Assembly: GCF_901000735.1 (NCBI RefSeq) | Contig: NC_081542.1 | Coordinates: 16,159,577 to 16,223,576, forward strand | DNA from: Corylus avellana | Lineage: Eukaryota; Streptophyta; Magnoliopsida; Fagales; Betulaceae | DNA length: 64,000 bases | Direction of reading: 5' to 3' | Shown here: piece by piece, positions 46,660 to 59,600 of the stretch | Layout of the letters: every line of letters begins with the position of its first letter | Numbering within the stretch: position 1 is the stretch's first letter | Made by a program: the position numbers and the translations under genes | Notes under the pieces: model-generated | Told to the model about the DNA's origin: nothing | What the model saw: the letters and a program-made list of their open reading frames with translations, nothing else | Databases searched by the model: none

Positions 46660-46745
46660 GTAAATGTTGATAAATTAGTTATTTGTAAATTCAAATTACT
46701 TTATATTATTTATTAATTCATTTAAGTTATTTTATTACTTTTTAG
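46660..46745 (+). other. Transposase intron 1
   Basis: GTAAATG...TTTTTAG, 86 bases, interrupts LKFLG / STNATSNS. It is homologous to the intron at 47523-47602. Confidence 0.7.
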
Positions 46746-47522
46746 GTTCAACTAATGCCACCTCTAACTCATATTTCATGCAACTTTGTATCATTTAGCA
46801 TACATTGAATGATGAGTGTCTTAGTCTTGATCCTATCTTGAGTGTTGTGAGTATGAATATGAAACTTAAGTATGAAAAGTATTGAGAGAATATGAATAAC
46901 ATCAACTTCATGATCTATGTTGCTTTTATTCTTAACCCTCATTCTAAGATGATGGCATTGAAGTTTAGGTTGGAAAGATGCAATGGGTCTGAGTGGGCAG
47001 AAAAGATAAAGGGAATTGTGAAAGATTTTCTAAAACGTTTGATGAACCAATACAATAAGTTTCATATGGGGTCGTTGTTTGTTGATGTGAATATCACAAG
47101 TTCAAATGATGTTTATGTTAATGTTGCTTGTGATAACTCGGAAGATAACGAGACGCAATTTAGAAAGATGTTTTCCCAATATGTTGAGAAAGTGAATGAT
47201 TTGCAGTGTAGGTCCGAGTTGGATCAGTATTTACATGATGGGCTTGTAGTAGAAACAAAATAGTTTGATATTTTGGCTTGGTGGAAGATTCATGCATCCA
47301 ACCACCTTATCCTCGCAAAGATAGTTCGTGATGTATTGGCCATCCCTACTTCTTCTGTTGCATCTGAGTCTGCATTTAGAACTGGTGGACGTGTATTGGA
47401 TTCCTTTAGGAGTTCATTGTCTCCAATTACTGTTGAGGCTTTGATTTGCAAACAGAACTGGTTATTAGACTGCTTAAGGCATGATGAGTTTGATGATTTT
47501 TTGGAAAGCTTTGATGATATAG

Positions 47523-47602
47523 GTAAATGTTTTTAAATTAGTAATTTGCAAATTCATTTACTTTTCATTACTTATTAATTCATTTAACTTGTTCTATTAT
47601 AG
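47523..47602 (+). other. Transposase intron 2
   Basis: GTAAATG...CTATTATAG, 80 bases, joins SFDDI to DEPQASSSMTESSFD-stop. About 80% of positions match intron 1 on hand alignment. Confidence 0.7.
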
Positions 47603-48221
47603 ATGAGCCTCAAGCTTCAAGTTCAATGACCGAATCATCTTTTGACTGAATAAATATTTAATTGAATTGTCATGGTAATTAATGTTATTATTTCATTATT
47701 TATTCATTTATTTATGCTAGATGCTACTTGCTAATGTTTTCCAATTTCTGCACAGGTGGGGATTGGCATGAATTTCTTCGAAAATGTTGGTTGAAATGAG
47801 TTTTTTTTGGTTGATTGAATTTCTATGAACTTTTTTTGGTTGATTGAACTGGAACTCAAGCTTCTTCAAGTTCAACCATGTTGGTTTTTTTGGTTGTTTG
47901 TGAGTTTATGAACTTGTTTTTGTTTTATTTTATTTCTATGTTGTGTATAAGACTACAAGTGAAGTGATGATTTTGTTGTAATTTTATTTGTATATTATAT
48001 GATGTTTAGATTTGTAGAAGGTAGCTAACAAGATTTTGGTATATAACAATTTTTAATGCTAAAATGGCCATGAAAAAAAAAAAAAAAAAGGTTAACATGA
48101 GCAAAAAAAAATGTTTAAAGTGAGCACAAAACCGGCCCAAAACCAACCCAAAATTTGTCAAAAAAAAAAAAAAGCCCAAAAAAGCGGTTATCCCAAAGCC
48201 GCTAACCGCTACCCGGTTAGC

Positions 48222-49561
48222 GGCTTTGCCCAGGAGTATGGTATTGATTACGATGAGACTTTTACTCATGTTGCTAAACTGACCTCTATTAGATCCTTAC
48301 TTGCAGTTGCTGATGTTCGTCATTGGCAGTTATTTCAGATGGATGTTAAAAACGCATTCCTCAATGGTGATCTTACAGAAGAAGTCTATATACACCCTCC
48401 ACCTGGCTATCACCATCCGCCACACAAAGTTTGTAGACTTCGTCGGACACTTTATGGTCTCAAACAGGCTCCTCGTGCTTGGTTTGCCAAATTTAGTTCT
48501 GTGGTTGCTCAACAAGGCTTTGTTTATAGTTCATATGACTCAACCCTCTTTCTTCGAACTACTGGTACTAGTACTATCCTTATTCTTCTCTATGTAGATG
48601 ATATGATTATTATTGGTGATGACATTTCAGGCATTCGCGCTCTTCAAAGAGATCCTGACCATGAATTCGAAAATTACTGAAATGAAGGACTTGGGGACAC
48701 TCAGCTACTTCCTTAGTCATGAGGTTACTTCGAGTAATGATGGTTATTATCTCTCTCAAGCCAAATATACATCTGGTCTACTTTCTTGAGCAGGTCTGAC
48801 AGACAGTAAAACAACGAGTAGCCTCTTTGATATCAATGTCAAATTTCTAGCCACGGATGTAAGCCTTTATCAAATGCTACTCTCTACAGGCAGCTAGTAG
48901 GTAGTCTCATTTATTTTATTGTTACGCAGCCTAATATTGCCTATGCTATTCATTTGGTGAGTCAATTTATGAGTGCACCTTGATCTACTCATTATGTTGT
49001 TGTTCTTCGCATTTTGCGCTATGTCAAGAGTACTATGTTTCATGGTCTTCACTTCTCTTCTCATTCATCTCTTGAGCTCCGGGCCTACTCTGATGCTGAT
49101 TGGGCTAGTGATCCCACTAATCGTCGCTCCATCACTGGATATTGTTTTCATACTTGGAACTTCTTTAATTTCATGGCACAGTAAGAAACAATTTGTTGTT
49201 GCTCAATCTAGTACTGAAGCTGAGTATCGTGTTCTTGCTGACACCACATCTGAATTTCTCTCGTTACGATGGCTTTTATCTGACATGGGTGTTCATCAGC
49301 CCACTAGTTCTCCTATCCATTGTGACAATCAAAGTGTCATACAGATTGTTCATAATGATGTTTTTCTTGAGCGCACAAAACATATTAAGATTGATTGTCA
49401 TTTCATCCGGCATCATCTTCAGCATGATATTTTACAACTTCATTCCCGTCACCGCTGCAGATCAATTAACTGATATTTTACCAAATCTCATCCACCGGGA
49501 CGACTCAATAATCTTATCTCCAAACTCAAGTTGGCTTTGTCCCATAGAGTTTGAAGGAGGA
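48222..49561 (+). pseudogene. Copia retrotransposon RT and RNase H, disrupted
   Basis: RT pieces: QEYGIDYDETFTHVAKLTSI, QMDVKNAFLNGDL, LYGLKQAPRAWFAKF, ILLYVDDMIIIGDD with the YVDD-type active site. A frameshift at about 48650 precedes EMKDLGTLSYFLSHEVTSS. RNase H follows, with KKQFVVAQSSTEAEYRVLAD and IHCDNQSVIQIVHNDVFLER. Stops occur between 48789 and 48970. The polypurine tract TTGAAGGAGGA ends at 49561, next to the LTR. gag, integrase and the 5' LTR are absent. Confidence 0.9.
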
Positions 49562-49780
49562 TGTTAGAATATTTTATTTCCGTAATATTTATGTGACCAA
49601 ATATTCTCATATATTCTCAATATATTACGGAAATATTCTCCACATATATTATTGAAATATTTGATATTGAATTCATTATTGTAAATATGCTGATTTTATG
49701 TGATTTTGTAATTATTATATTTCCTTTCTTTTAGGGCCTTATTCAACTATAAGTAGGTCATTCTATTGTACAATTATACA
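49562..49780 (+). repeat. Copia 3' LTR, probably truncated
   Basis: Starts TGTTAGAATATTTTATTTCC directly after the polypurine tract. It carries a TATA-like CTATAAGTAGG near 49748 and ends ...ATTATACA where the MITE begins. The LTR looks short, so the 3' part may be missing. Confidence 0.7.
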
Positions 49781-50307
49781 GGATCGGGATCCCCAACAAT
49801 AGCTAGAGAATTGCTCATTAATTTTTTTTTTTGAAATCTTGGCCATCAAATCTCATATAAGGGTCTACAAACTGCCACGTGTCCCACTAATTAAAAAAAT
49901 AATATTTTATTATTTAAATTGTAAAAATAAAACTAATAATAAAAAAATATGGGGTGGCCGACAACCCCATCTGACCCATGGGGTGGTCGGAGCCACCCCC
50001 AAGGGCCGATTGGGGGTGGCTCATGGCCCAGGGGGTGGTTCGGCCACTCCTTAAGGCAAAACCCAAAAATTTAATTTTTGGGGGTCCTTGGGGTGGCCCT
50101 TGGAAGTAGTTCGGCTACCCCCAAGTGCCAACAAAAATAAATATATATATATTTTTTAATTTTTTTTAAAAACATGAAATAATATTTTATTATTTTTTAT
50201 TTAGTGGGACATGTGACATGATTGTAGTCGTTGGATCTCTTTAAAGAGATCCTGACCATGAATTCGAAATTCTCGAATTTCCTTCTAATTCAAGGGGATC
50301 CCGACCC
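49781..50307. mobile_element. MITE with GGRTCGGGATCCCC termini and GC-rich hairpin core
   Basis: Left GGATCGGGATCCCC, right (reverse complement) GGGTCGGGATCCCC. The core, 49950-50120, has repeated GGGGTGGCC/GGCCACCCC-type units. Its right about 140 bases are also present at the left arm boundary (42132 on). Different bases lie on either side and no target-site duplication is seen, so the ends may come from two insertions. Confidence 0.7.
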
Positions 50308-50594
50308 TCTTAACACTGTCTAATACGTATTAATTAATATAAGTTATAAAATACTTATAAATCTAGCAATTTTTTAATGGATAAAAACACTGTGTAACCA
50401 AAAGAGTTTTACGAAAAGAAAAATTGTAATATAAAATGAAAAGAAGAGCCGCGTCCAATTCGTGAAGAGTTCGTGGGATGGGCTTTTAAAGTGGGCTATT
50501 GGACCACCGCGTCTAAACTCCATCCCGTGATCCGTCAGCTCCTCTTCTTATTATTCCTTTAGGGTTACAGCCGGCAGCCGCAGAGGAATCAGAG

Positions 50595-52552
<1,958 letters not shown>

Positions 52553-52747
52553 GATATATTTTGATTATCCTGTAGTTTTGAGTACTGTTTTAGCATTTAC
52601 CTGAAGTTCCCCTTTGCTTTTGTAATGGATCAAGTGTTGTGGAATTTTCATGATGGTTGTTTGGAGATTGTTCAAGTTTCGCTTAATGTTTGAATTAATT
52701 TGATCTTTGAAATTATTCAAGTTTCTTATTTTGCTAAAGGTTTAATA

Positions 52748-53055
52748 CAGGGAAAAATCCATTCAGGAGTTTTTTAATTTGAACCTTAAACTTTAAAAAT
52801 TGGCAATGTATACGCATAATGTTTCAAAAAATTTCAATTACTAATTTTTGTTAAATTGGACGAAAATAAAAAAAATAAATAAATAAAGCCTGAGAGTATT
52901 TACATAATTTCATAGATTTTTGTCTACGGAAATTAGTAACGGAATGTTTAAATTGAAAATTTTTAAAACATTAAGGTGTATATTGTCAATTTTTAAACTT
53001 TGAGGTTCAAATTAAAAAATTCCTTAAGCTTCATGAGGTAAAGCGGATTTTTTCC
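52748..53055. mobile_element. MITE inserted after the RPL10 duplication
   Basis: Long inverted halves: TTTTTTAATTTGAACCTTAA...TTAAAAATTGGCAATGTATA on the left is mirrored on the right. TTTAATA flanks both sides (52741-52747 and 53056-53062). The left arm has a single TTTAATA at the matching place and no insert, that is, an empty site. Confidence 0.9.
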
Positions 53056-53225
53056 TTTAATATATCATGCCCAATTTATTTAGTTTCTTAGTAGACCTTT
53101 ATCTGATCAGTAAACGAGAAACTCTTTGTAATTAACCTTTATTAGTGTTGTTGCAAGAATGCATTACTGCTTTTTATTTTCCGTTGCAAGATTTAATTTC
53201 CAATTTTAAGCCCTTTTTATAACAA

Positions 53226-53793
53226 AACATTACAAGGGCCTTTTTTTGGTAGAATTGTTGTTAAGTTGGCATTTTTGTAAGATGCTATGTGAGGTAGGGT
53301 TGGAAGGCGAGTAGTGATTTAGGAAATATTGCCGTGCATGAACAGTGTACACGCTAGTGTTCATATATATTTAAATATTATTTAAATAGTAAAAATAATA
53401 ATAATAATATATGAACACTGGCGTGCACACTGTTTATGCACGCCAGTGTTCCTCAAATCACTATTGAAATGCATAAAAGTACCCCCCTCATGCTCTTTCA
53501 TATTTAACATTTTCTAATTTTTTAACAAAATTCACAAAAAATATCATTTATCAAAGTTAAATTTAACATTTGCTTTAATTATTTTCTAAATATAAAGACA
53601 CCAAAACAGAAGCTTTTTATTTTTAATATATATATATTTTTTTATATCTAACAATATAGTATGGTGTGATAGTGTAGTAAACAAAGCGAGTAACAGAAAG
53701 TTTTCATAATATAATAAATAAACCATATTCGTCTAATCCCATGCAATTACAAAGAGGATATAAAACGTAAACATGATTATCAATCTAAACCCT
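53226..53793. other. Spacer between RPL10 copy B and CP12
   Basis: AT-rich; contains one foldback MITE (53314-53461). The CP12 3' UTR must lie in the right part. Nothing else recognised. Confidence 0.55.
53314..53461. mobile_element. Small foldback MITE with TA flanks
   Basis: Arms of about 55 bases: GTGATTTAGGAA...GTGCATGAACAGTGTACACG on the left, mirrored as GTGATTTGAGGAACACTGGC...GTGCATAAACAGTGTGCACG. TA lies on each side (53312-53313, 53462-53463). It is separated by an (AAT)n-like core. Confidence 0.75.
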
Positions 53794-54189
53794 TCAGTCC
53801 TCGTAGGTGCGGCACTCGTCGGTCTCCGGGTTGTCCTTGCAGTAGGCCTCCAACGGGTCGGATTCTTTCTGCCGGTCACGTGCATGGCTAGCCGCCGCGC
53901 TCAGCTCCTCCACCTCGTCCCAAGCCGCAACGCACTCGCCGCTCACCGGGTCATCGGAGCACGCGTCTTCGGCCTGCTTGATGCTCTCCACCACCTTGTC
54001 CGTTATCTTGTCGGGTGCTGCAGCCAGGGGTCTGACGTGCATCCGACCGGCTCCGCCCAACTGGGCCGACCTCTTCCAAGGGTGGCTGAGCCAGAGCCCC
54101 TTGATCATCATGGGCTGGGCCTTTGGCGAGTCCGCGGCCTTGGCCATGACTCTTGGGGTCGACAGGTTTACTCCAGCTATTGTTGCCAT
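53794..54189 (-). CDS. CP12: Calvin cycle protein CP12, chloroplastic
   Basis: Single exon, 131 aa. The N-terminal ~53 residues are a plastid transit peptide, rich in Ala/Ser/Thr and Lys/Arg. The mature part is intrinsically disordered with the two redox cysteine pairs C77/C86 and C117/C126, the core AWDEVEELSAAASHARD, and the C-terminal DNPETDECRTYED that docks in GAPDH. Oxidised CP12 binds GAPDH and then PRK, switching off both enzymes in the dark; thioredoxin reduction releases them. Length and motifs match CP12-1/-2 types and all four cysteines are present. It faces away from RPL10 copy B (convergent), and its promoter faces the CGEP side. Confidence 0.97.
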   Translation of the reverse strand: MATIAGVNLSTPRVMAKAADSPKAQPMMIKGLWLSHPWKRSAQLGGAGRMHVRPLAAAPDKITDKVVESIKQAEDACSDDPVSGECVAAWDEVEELSAAASHARDRQKESDPLEAYCKDNPETDECRTYED

Positions 54190-54320
54190 TCTTTTTCTTC
54201 TTCTTCTTGTTGGTGTAGGTGTAGTAGAATTGTGGTGAGGTAATGTATGGGGGATGGATTATGATACGATAACAGGAAGCAGTATTATTGGAATCTGAAA
54301 TGTTTTATGAACACACACAT

Positions 54321-54356
54321 CTTATCATGGGGTAGCCAATTCTAAGCTCCCACGTC
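54321..54356 (-). promoter_or_regulatory. I-box and G-box-like pair upstream of CP12
   Basis: On the coding strand, TGACGTGGG (about 54349-54357) is followed by GATAAG (54321-54326), about 130-165 bases before the ATG. I-box plus ACGT-core pairs are typical of light-regulated photosynthesis promoters. Function here is inferred. Confidence 0.4.
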
Positions 54357-54938
54357 ACACCCAGTGTGAGATATTTCGAAGAAAAATATCACACTTTTCA
54401 AAGAGACAGAACAAAGAAATTTCGTCCTTGTATGGTATGAGAGCGAAGGATTTTTGGCTTTCGTGGGAGTTTCGTGCTTTTAGAGGTTTTCAAATTCCAC
54501 TTGGAAAGTCTTAACAAATTAGTGTTAGTTTTTTTTAGCCAAAATGAAATAAATAAATGTGCTTTTCAAGAGATAATTAACCTCGATCTCCTCTCACGTA
54601 AACATCTTTTGAAGCAACGTGTGGCGCAACCTCGTCAACATGTTAAGAAGATATTTATTTTACAGCTCCCAAGCCATATGTTTTGGCATACATGCATGTA
54701 TTTATTTAATAACATTTTTATTTTTTTTTAAAAAAAACTTAAAATATTCACAAAATATTCAAAATTAGTTGCCACAATTTTTTATTTTTTTTTAAAAATA
54801 AAAAATATCATTTATAAAGCATTAACAAATCAACTATATCAGCTTTAAACATGAACTCCTGCTCTCATGATCGGCTCGTCGTTTTATTGCTGATACAAGC
54901 CCCCTCTTGGTAGTTGGGTGGTAGAATGGCTTATCCTT

Positions 54939-55194
54939 CTCAACTAAATGAATCAAAATCTACTGAAATTTTTAGAAAATTTTAGTTTTTGAAATTTCAA
55001 ATTTAGGCCGTCAATTTTTTATCCAATAATCATTGTTCTGTCACATATCCCACTACTAATAAAATAATAAATAGTAGTGGGACACGTGGCAGAACAATGA
55101 CTCTTAAATGAAAAATGGATGGCCTAGATATGAAATTTTAGAAACTAAAATTCCCCTAAGAATTTCGATGGATCCAAATTCCTGCTAAATTGAG
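54939..55194. mobile_element. Palindromic MITE
   Basis: The left half CTCAACTAAATGAATC...GGCCGTCAATTTTTTATC...CATTGTTCTGTCACATATCC mirrors the right half CTCAATTTAGCAGG...GGCCATCCATTTTTCATT...CATTGTTCTGCCACGTGTCC. The loop is (TAATAA)-like. Non-coding. Confidence 0.75.
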
Positions 55195-55812
55195 AGTTTT
55201 TAAGATGAGTAATAACTCCCAAAAGGGTGGTCGACCACTCTTTTCATGATCATGATTTAAAGTTTGTGCATCTAACGATGTATGTAAATGACGTTAATGT
55301 TAGCACATCTTTTTTTTTAAAAAGGTAAATAATATAATAAAATATACCAACTTTAAATATTGACAATGACTATCTATTTCAAATGAAATTAAGAGAATCC
55401 TTGTTGAGAAACCTCCCATCACCCGTAAGAAGCCAATGTGAGAAATTGTTGGACCAACCAAATGAGCTAATTGGGGGTGGCTGAACTATCATTTTGGCTA
55501 TAGGTATGGTTTAACCACTCTACATTTTTAGGTTGGAAGTGACCAAATCATCCTAATGGCTAAAGGAGGTCATTCTACCCTTTGTCTATACAACGAAAGA
55601 GAGAAAAAAGCTTTTAGCAATGGTAGTAATACACTAGCAATAATGATAGTGGTGGAGTCAAGACCATTACGACGTAAATTAGGATCGGTGATCAGAAAGA
55701 GAGAGAGAGAGAAAACAATTTTAATTCTAGCAACCAATATTTGATGATGTAGTGAATTTTAGTCATTCATTTAAAGATGAACCATGTAAATTAAAGCCAT
55801 TAGCACCATAGG

Positions 55813-56336
55813 TAAGGGTGGGTATCCATTCGGTCGGTGCATGTTATAGGGGTATTTTCGCCTACTGATTTGTAAAAGTCCGTTAAGTCAATTAATTAAC
55901 AGACTTTATACCGACAATGAATAGTTTTAACATTTTCGGTTAATCGGTTAGTCGGTTAATAGGTGGTCAGTTAAGTCGGTTACAAGTTTTGATATTAAGA
56001 TTTATCAACCTCCTTGTAACTATAGAATTAGTAAAGCATATGCTTTATAAATGAAAATAAAAAGTAAATTCATGGAACATACTCCAAAATGACGACTACA
56101 AATCAGCTGGACAAACACAACAAGGAAACTTATCACATAAATTAAAAATTCACTTGAAAAATTGGTTAAGTTGGTTAACTGACAAAAAAAAAAAAAAAAT
56201 ACCGCCTATAGAATCGAACCGATTTGAAACAATATTTTAATTTTGCCTACCAACTGCCAAAAGTCAGCTATCCATCGGTGATGATTTGTAGACGATAAAC
56301 AGTTAATCTGCATACTCCTAACCATTGGACACCCTA
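55813..56336. mobile_element. Possible hAT-like non-autonomous element
   Basis: The left end TAAGGGTGGGTATCCATTCGG and right end (reverse complement) TTTAGGGTGTCCAATGG share an AGGGTG core. The body has repeated CGGTTAATCGGTTAGTCGG and TTAAGTCGGTTA units, as in subterminal repeats of hAT elements. No target-site duplication identified. Confidence 0.42.
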
Positions 56337-56610
56337 AATATCGGAAATGATCCGCACTCCAACCTAAACACCATGATGGGCCATTGATGGCTATCTATTC
56401 CCACTCTCAGAAGTCAGAAGCATCTTTTTCGCCTTTTTTGCCAAGCAATCTGCGCCATAAAAATGAACCTGGACCTCTAGCTTTGTCCCCTTTGGGCCCT
56501 AAAAAGAAGATTCCAAAAACGACTCGACCCATCAACTTTCCTAATCTCATTGGATATACCGTAGACGCGTACTACACTTGCCACTAGAAAAAGTTTTAGT
56601 ACAAAAATCC

Positions 56611-59600
56611 ATGATGCGCCTTCACGCAGTCTATCACCGCACCGCCTCTCTCCTCTCTCTTTCTGTCTCAGCTCTCTCGCCACCTCCCACTACCCATTCC
56701 ATTCTCTCCTCGCTCACCCCTCCCGTCATCCTCAGGCTCTGTCCCCTTCGGAGGGCTGTCAGGTCCATCAAGACTGCCTCCGCCGCCATGACCGCCTCTA
56801 GATTGAGCAATCTCGTCCCTGTCAACGCCGTCGCCGGAGAAGACGGCGGGGTTGGCTCTAATGGCGCCGCTTCTTCTTCTACTGCCGCTTCTCCAACTGA
56901 GAATGAAGGTAACTTAGAATAGAAATGGACTTTTTGTTTAATCGCTTTCGTTTTAAGTTGTTTTGTTTGAAATCGTTGGAAGCCAACGGTTTGGTCAATT
57001 GAAGAAGGTGGGTTTTAAGCAAACATGTCAGTCTTTGGGCTTGAAATTCTTGATTGCTAATGGTTTGATTCTGATTGTGAAATTGATTTTTTTTTTTTTT
57101 TGTTTGACGTTTGATGATTTTGATTTGGACCTTGCTCCAGCTTATAGTGCTGTATTTTGTCAACTTGGATTTGTTACATTATTGAGCTAGGCTTGTCATG
57201 CATGTGTTGCTTTAAATTTGAAGCTAATTCTGTATTGGACGTTTATTCCAATGGAGTTCAATTGGTTGTATGTGTATCAAATTTGACTTGAAATGGTATT
57301 TACTACTATTTATGGGTATAGACTATCATTATATATCTTAAGTGGCTGTCTTGTAATTTGTGTAGACGATTCGGTGCTGGGATTAGGGTATTGTCTTCCT
57401 CCGCCAGAGATTAGGGATATTGTGGATGCTCCGCCGCTTCCTGCATTGTCCTTCTCGCCACATAGGGATAAAATACTGTTTCTCAAGCGGAGAGCTCTGC
57501 CTCCACTGGCAGAGCTAGCGAGACCGGAGGAAAAGTTGGCCGGTATTCGTATTGATGGAAAGTGTAATACTAGGAGTCGGATGTCATTTTACACGGATAT
57601 AGGAATTCATCAGTTGATGCCTGATGGTACACTTGGGACCGAGAAAGAGTTACATGGGTACCCTGATGGCGCGAAGATCAATTTCGTTACATGGTCGCAA
57701 GATGGTAGGCATTTAGCATTCAGTGTCCGGGTTGATGAGGAAGAAAATAGCAGTGGTAAGCTTACAGTATGGGTTGCTGATGTGGAAACAGGGAAGGCTA
57801 GACCTTTGTTTCAGTCGCCTGATATCTATCTGAATGCGGTTTTTGACAATTATATTTGGGTTGATAATTCTACTCTGTTAGTTTCCACCATCCCATTGTC
57901 TCGTGGAGGCCTACCAAATAAACCTTTTGTTCCTACTGGCCCAAAGATACAGTCCAATGAGCAAAAAAACGTTATTCAAGTTAGAACCTTCCAGGATTTG
58001 CTAAAAGATGAATATGATGAAGATTTGTTTGATTACTATGCAACTACGCAACTTGTATTAGCTTCTTTAGACGGGACAGTGAAGGAAATTGGCCCACCAG
58101 CTGTGTATACATCGTTGGACCCCTCTCCAGATGGGAAATACCTCATGATTAGTTCAATTCACAGACCGTACTCTTTCATTGTACCATGCGGAAGATTTCC
58201 TAAGAAGGTAGATTTGTGGACTGCTGATGGGAAATTTATTAGGGAACTTTGTGATTTGCCCCTTGCCGAGGACATTCCCATTGCATTCAATAGTGTGCGG
58301 AAAGGGATGCGTTCTATCAATTGGAGAGCAGATAAGCCATCAACACTTTACTGGTACGTATCAGAGATTCTACTCTTTTTTGTCTGTGGAAGACATTTGC
58401 TGTAATTTTTTGTGGGGCCACTCTAGTTGGAAACTGTTGTTAATTATAAAAGGCTCCATTGGAGTGTTTGTTTAGAATTGCATAAGATAATGCAGGATGA
58501 TTCAATATGGAGGTTGGTTCCATCTCATTGTAAACATTCAGATACTTGTTTGACAATTAACAGTTTTTAAATGCTTGGTTTGCTCTTACTGTTGATATTT
58601 TTAGGGTAGAGACACAAGATGGAGGTGATGCAAAAGTGGAAGTTTCTCCACGTGATATAATTTATACACAGCCTGCTGAGCCACTAGAAGGTGAACAGCC
58701 GGCGATCTTACACCAACTTGATCTCCGTTACGGGTATGACTATGAGCTATGTGATTGATGTTTTATCCACATAATTATCTTCCGATAAACATCTAAAGAT
58801 GAATGTGTTTGGAGGACGACATTGTTTGACTTTTCTTCTATTCATATGGCAATTATGTTTCCCAAGAATTTTGTTTTAGAAGACTTGCTATCCACAAAAA
58901 TTTACTGCTATAGGATGGGATATATGTTTGCTTATGTTTGATTACCATGGCTTAACCTATCGAAAAGAAATTTTTTGATAACTGTGCATTAGGTGCTTAT
59001 TTTCACTTTAAAATTTTGGACATTTACTCTTCTTTCCCAGAGTGCTTGCATAATGGGATTTGTATGTAAAGTATATGATTGATACACTTCCTTAGGCCCT
59101 TTTTAATTCCTAAATTTCTGGGATCATATAAATCCATCAAATCCAATATATTGTCCAGATGTCAGGGATGGTTGCCTTTCGTGTCCATAGTCAAAGCCCC
59201 TGTCAGGCGCAATCTTAAGGCCATCTGTAGCTATGTTTGCAAACCAGCATGAAAGGCTGAGCTAGAATCTCGTTTTAATGAATGTGAGCTTTTCTGTCTC
59301 CACAGAGGTATTTCCTGGTGTGATGAGTCACTGGCTCTAGTTTATGAATCTTGGTACAAGACACGGCGAACAAGAACCTGGGTGATTTCTCCTGGATCTA
59401 AAGATGCTAGTCCACGCATCCTATTTGATAGGTCATCAGAAGATGTGTACTCTGATCCTGGCTCTCCAATGTTGCGGAGAACTCCTGCTGCAACTTATGT
59501 GATTGCAAAGGTAAATAAGGAAAATGATGAAAACACTTACGTTTTACTGAACGGAAGTGGTGCTACACCAGAAGGGAACATTCCATTCCTTGATTTGTTT

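Larger units (their letters stand above)
45372..47649 (+). pseudogene. hAT transposase (zf-BED, RICESLEEPER/DAYSLEEPER-like), disrupted
   Basis: Domains in order: BED zinc finger (VSCNYCQRLIGCHYRRNGTS, TFDC), catalytic core (VCLTTDT-stop-TSIQNLSYM; ITVDNASANKWGIEHLK; MQCAAHILNLIVRDAY; DVATRWNSTYLML), and C-terminal dimerisation domain (ILAKIVRDVLAIPTSSVASE; RSSLSPITVEALICKQNWL). Stops replace codons at 45451, 45529, 46012 and 46345, and a frameshift lies near 45760. Two introns appear (46660-46745, 47523-47602). The stop at 46012 is the conserved Trp of TDTWTS. It cannot encode active transposase. Confidence 0.9.
43478..48230 (+). mobile_element. hAT-superfamily transposon, decayed, inserted in Copia sequence
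   Basis: The left terminus is TAGGGCTGGCAAAACGGGTAA, typical for Ac-like hAT ends. The right end retains the inverted GGCTTTGCC but lacks the final AGCCCTA. Subterminal CGGGT/GGTTAGCGG motifs occur at both ends. About 1.9 kb of non-coding leader precedes a zf-BED transposase pseudogene (45372-47649). No clear 8-bp target-site duplication is visible. The element is 4.75 kb. Confidence 0.85.
54357..56610. other. Spacer between CP12 and CGEP (divergent genes)
   Basis: Holds a foldback MITE (54939-55194), a possible hAT-like non-autonomous element (55813-56336), a GGGTGGTCGACCACTC palindrome near 55223 and a GA tract near 55695-55712. Promoters of both genes lie at the two ends. No other gene recognised. 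Confidence 0.55.

Noticed and set aside
56384..56587. 67-aa open frame upstream of CGEP
   Set aside because: Low-complexity Pro/Ser/Lys sequence with no recognisable domain, directly in the promoter/5' UTR region of CGEP.
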